Assembly (NCBI GenBank): GCA_964619685.1
Contig: CAZUET010000003.1
Location: 1 to 45,932 of the forward strand
DNA: 45,932 nt
Source: RUG14300 sp964619685
GTDB lineage: Bacteria; Bacillota; Clostridia; Christensenellales; CAG-1252
Reading direction: 5' to 3'
The translations under genes were made by a program, and so were the position numbers. Positions 45,301-45,932 of the stretch are shown here, one piece after another. The first letter of the stretch is position 1. Each line of letters starts with the position of its first letter. The notes under the pieces are model-generated. The model saw only the letters and a program-made list of their open reading frames with translations. It made no database searches and was not told the DNA's origin.

Positions 45301-45757
45301 TGATGAAGGCTATGCCGAAGTCATTTATGGAGAGGGCTTTTTTGATTGCCTTATGAGTTGTCCCGAAGAACCCGATATGGAAGTATTAACTTATTCATTC
45401 TCATTGGGTGCAGGTGATAGCATTATTATTTATTTTGCTTCAGAAAATGAGGAGTTAGAATCGCACGAGTTTGTTTTGAATATTGAAAAATCTCAATTAG
45501 CAACATCTCTTGCTCTTTCTAATAATTTGGTAGAAGGAACATATTTTGGTACTACTCTTACATTTACAGCAGAGGAACAAGGTAACTATATAATATATTC
45601 ACTTGATGAAAACTACTTTGTTGAGATTGATGGAGAATTTATTAGCGATTCTCATAGATTTTCACTTGAAGCAGGTGAATCTATTGATTTCTGTTTTTCA
45701 ACCCTTGATGCTTCAGATAGCGATATTTATGTTGTAGTAATAGAAAAATTATCATAA
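42335..45757 (+). CDS. Large lipoprotein with nine Asp/Cys repeats and extracellular beta domains
   Basis: 1140 residues. The signal sequence has two possible lipid sites, VLSAC (Cys 19) and LFVAC (Cys 24). After a His-rich stretch come nine repeats of 17-20 residues (about 61-228) with the pattern Asp-x-Asn/Asp-x-Asp-His-x-Cys-Asp-x-Cys. The rest is beta-rich. It has two early PPC-like domains (about 385-565), two regulatory-like domains with LLDADEIKYSGKTAADGSVV and RATTDENGKAVLSYMMP (about 571-730), a third related one, and three further PPC-like domains (about 850-1138, with SYIFTSEEGGIYTITL). No catalytic motif is seen. Acidic loops plus paired Cys suggest calcium or zinc binding or disulfide cross-linking (inference). 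It has its own promoter and terminator. It is probably a long stalk-like surface protein. Confidence 0.87.
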   Translation: MKKFSIVIAIVLCIVLSACLFVACQSHEHNFDEWGYDESNHWTVCSEDGVKNESSVVPHFDNDKDHKCDHCHVVMGECGDDDNDHKCDHCHAVMSGCVDDDNDHSCDICGAQLSLCYDSDNDHKCDKCSKVISKCLDDNKDHKCDICGKESECVDSNKDHKCDVCNEVLSECSDSNKDHKCDVCSADMGEHKADEGSHNCDYCGEAVSECSDSDNDYLCDICGKEIVPDDHEHQFVFDPKLENDLAPTSKEDGHCRLSCSVEGCGLERVVVLKFLNIDVPVSVTAAPNEYVYFFMEKSYAEDIEVPERAAFVIGEGTTLEYLTYRTIDPDSWTFVVECLNEELTNGTYTFADDPSAILLRACASDGNISFEMKSPQGSSSSNPIVMEKGRLYEGDVKGELYYKYTASQDEELELYNGNATYLEGASSYIYTYNIINLKANESISFSISWSSYSIKISDKDPNKSYQGYTPYDPIIMNSDTLVVDNEISGSYFYKYVVPKDGRMSIMFNDKAVEAIYDSYGSLPIQVIDSNGQFYFQLPYLSKDDVIIINVGGSYENGFKLSVDFTPLTAVDNKFIVTDSNGDPMANITVSLLDADEIKYSGKTAADGSVVFNYIPASYDVQLSGFDADIYSYKPISVSWDAEDPKTDLGQEYTIKLISPVSRNVFVKFGDVVLPGVDVVLYTGRLRDGSLSGEIARATTDENGKAVLSYMMPEQGSSLYIGLENLNPKYTFGSLKVTKDNLSDATVSVSEAPKYTVSVVIPDGMDIDFADLSISCSYTVYSWYGDPETEVIAEGKLSADGKFEFYYSLNDMSDIDIVVSGLPFDVDGVGVIVYGQYSGEVTLKKATLTALNVGENEIKLDLDEETYQWPSIKYVFTAEKDGKYTIALDDKIGFAFVKDSKGNFVLSQNLDMLSYTFNASQGDKVFFVASSNNDEAYSHSFTLTITEYVAPVLPTLNSGENEITVTPFEDPISYIFTSEEGGIYTITLVDDEGYAEVIYGEGFFDCLMSCPEEPDMEVLTYSFSLGAGDSIIIYFASENEELESHEFVLNIEKSQLATSLALSNNLVEGTYFGTTLTFTAEEQGNYIIYSLDENYFVEIDGEFISDSHRFSLEAGESIDFCFSTLDASDSDIYVVVIEKLS
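42515..43022 (+). repeat. Nine tandem Asp/Cys repeats (coding)
   Basis: Units of about 51-60 bases encode variants of DSNKDHKCDVC followed by six to nine variable residues, usually ending in Glu/Gly-Cys. The first seven are close copies; the last two are more diverged (EGSHNCDYC and DNDYLCDIC). Each unit adds two or three cysteines. Confidence 0.9.
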
Positions 45758-45782
45758 TTATTAAATAACAAAATAATTCAAA

Positions 45783-45814
45783 TGGGCAGACGACGTCGTC
45801 TGTCCATTTTTTTT
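45783..45814 (+). terminator. Terminator after the Asp/Cys-repeat lipoprotein
   Basis: TGGGCAGACGAC (45783-45794) is followed directly by GTCGTCTGTCCA (45795-45806), complementary apart from one G-U pair, and eight T residues. The stop codon is 26 bases upstream. Confidence 0.93.
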
Positions 45815-45886
45815 GTAATATTAGTTGATTATTGGATAATTTGATTGCCTAAATCAAAATAATTTGTTGTTTTAATCTGTTTTCTA

Positions 45887-45915
45887 TTGAGATTTTAATG
45901 AATTAATTGTATAAT
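45887..45915 (+). promoter_or_regulatory. Candidate promoter for a gene beyond the window
   Basis: TTGAGA (45887-45892) and a perfect TATAAT (45910-45915) are 17 bases apart, after the terminator. The gene served must lie to the right of the window. The DNA here is very AT-rich, so chance matches are possible. Confidence 0.5.
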
Positions 45916-45932
45916 ATGGTATAATATATATT

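Noticed and set aside
1..45932. tRNA or rRNA genes
   Set aside because: I saw no cloverleaf with a conserved T-arm (GGTTCGA-type with proper stems) and no rRNA-like sequence; the TTCGA near 41772 belongs to the intergenic repeat.

Overview
The window reads as AT-rich DNA of a Gram-positive-type bacterium, most likely an uncultured gut member of the Clostridia (inference). The support is: standard genetic code, AGGAG-type ribosome binding sites, lipobox lipoproteins and single-membrane anchors with no outer-membrane machinery, InlB-type, MBG-type and BspA-type surface modules, a MoxR/DUF58/VWA operon, and simple hairpin-plus-T-tract terminators. No database search was possible, so family names rest on motifs read by eye.

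Layout. (1) 1-653: the 3' end of a cysteine-motif surface protein with a C-terminal membrane anchor. (2) 711-2436: a perfect palindromic terminator, a broken C-terminal fragment of a large serine recombinase on the minus strand, and about 1.3 kb without a convincing gene. This looks like a decayed mobile-element scar. (3) 2464-29512: a probable three-gene surface operon. It holds a giant exported protein of about 7535 residues made mainly of roughly 55 MBG-like beta domains, a 1289-residue membrane-anchored protein with related domains, and a short BspA-type leucine-rich-repeat protein. A terminator follows. (4) 29721-41748: a good sigma-70-type promoter and a seven-gene operon. The order is a three-helix membrane protein, MoxR-type AAA+ ATPase, DUF58 protein, BatA-like VWA protein, double-VWA membrane protein and two putative lipoproteins, ending in a strong terminator. 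(5) 41652-42334: intergenic DNA with an inverted dispersed-type repeat, a second terminator-like hairpin and a promoter. (6) 42335-45757: a 1140-residue lipoprotein with nine Asp/Cys repeats and a series of extracellular beta domains, closed by a terminator. A promoter for a gene beyond the window follows.

Working hypothesis (inference): the whole stretch is devoted to the cell surface. The MoxR ATPase, DUF58 and VWA proteins form a membrane-associated assembly or metal-loading machine. The two lipoproteins at the end of its operon, and possibly the giant MBG protein and its anchored neighbour just upstream, are candidate clients. The giant gene carries clear marks of ongoing repeat expansion: multi-domain super-repeats and a perfect 186-bp in-frame tandem duplication that is not one domain long.
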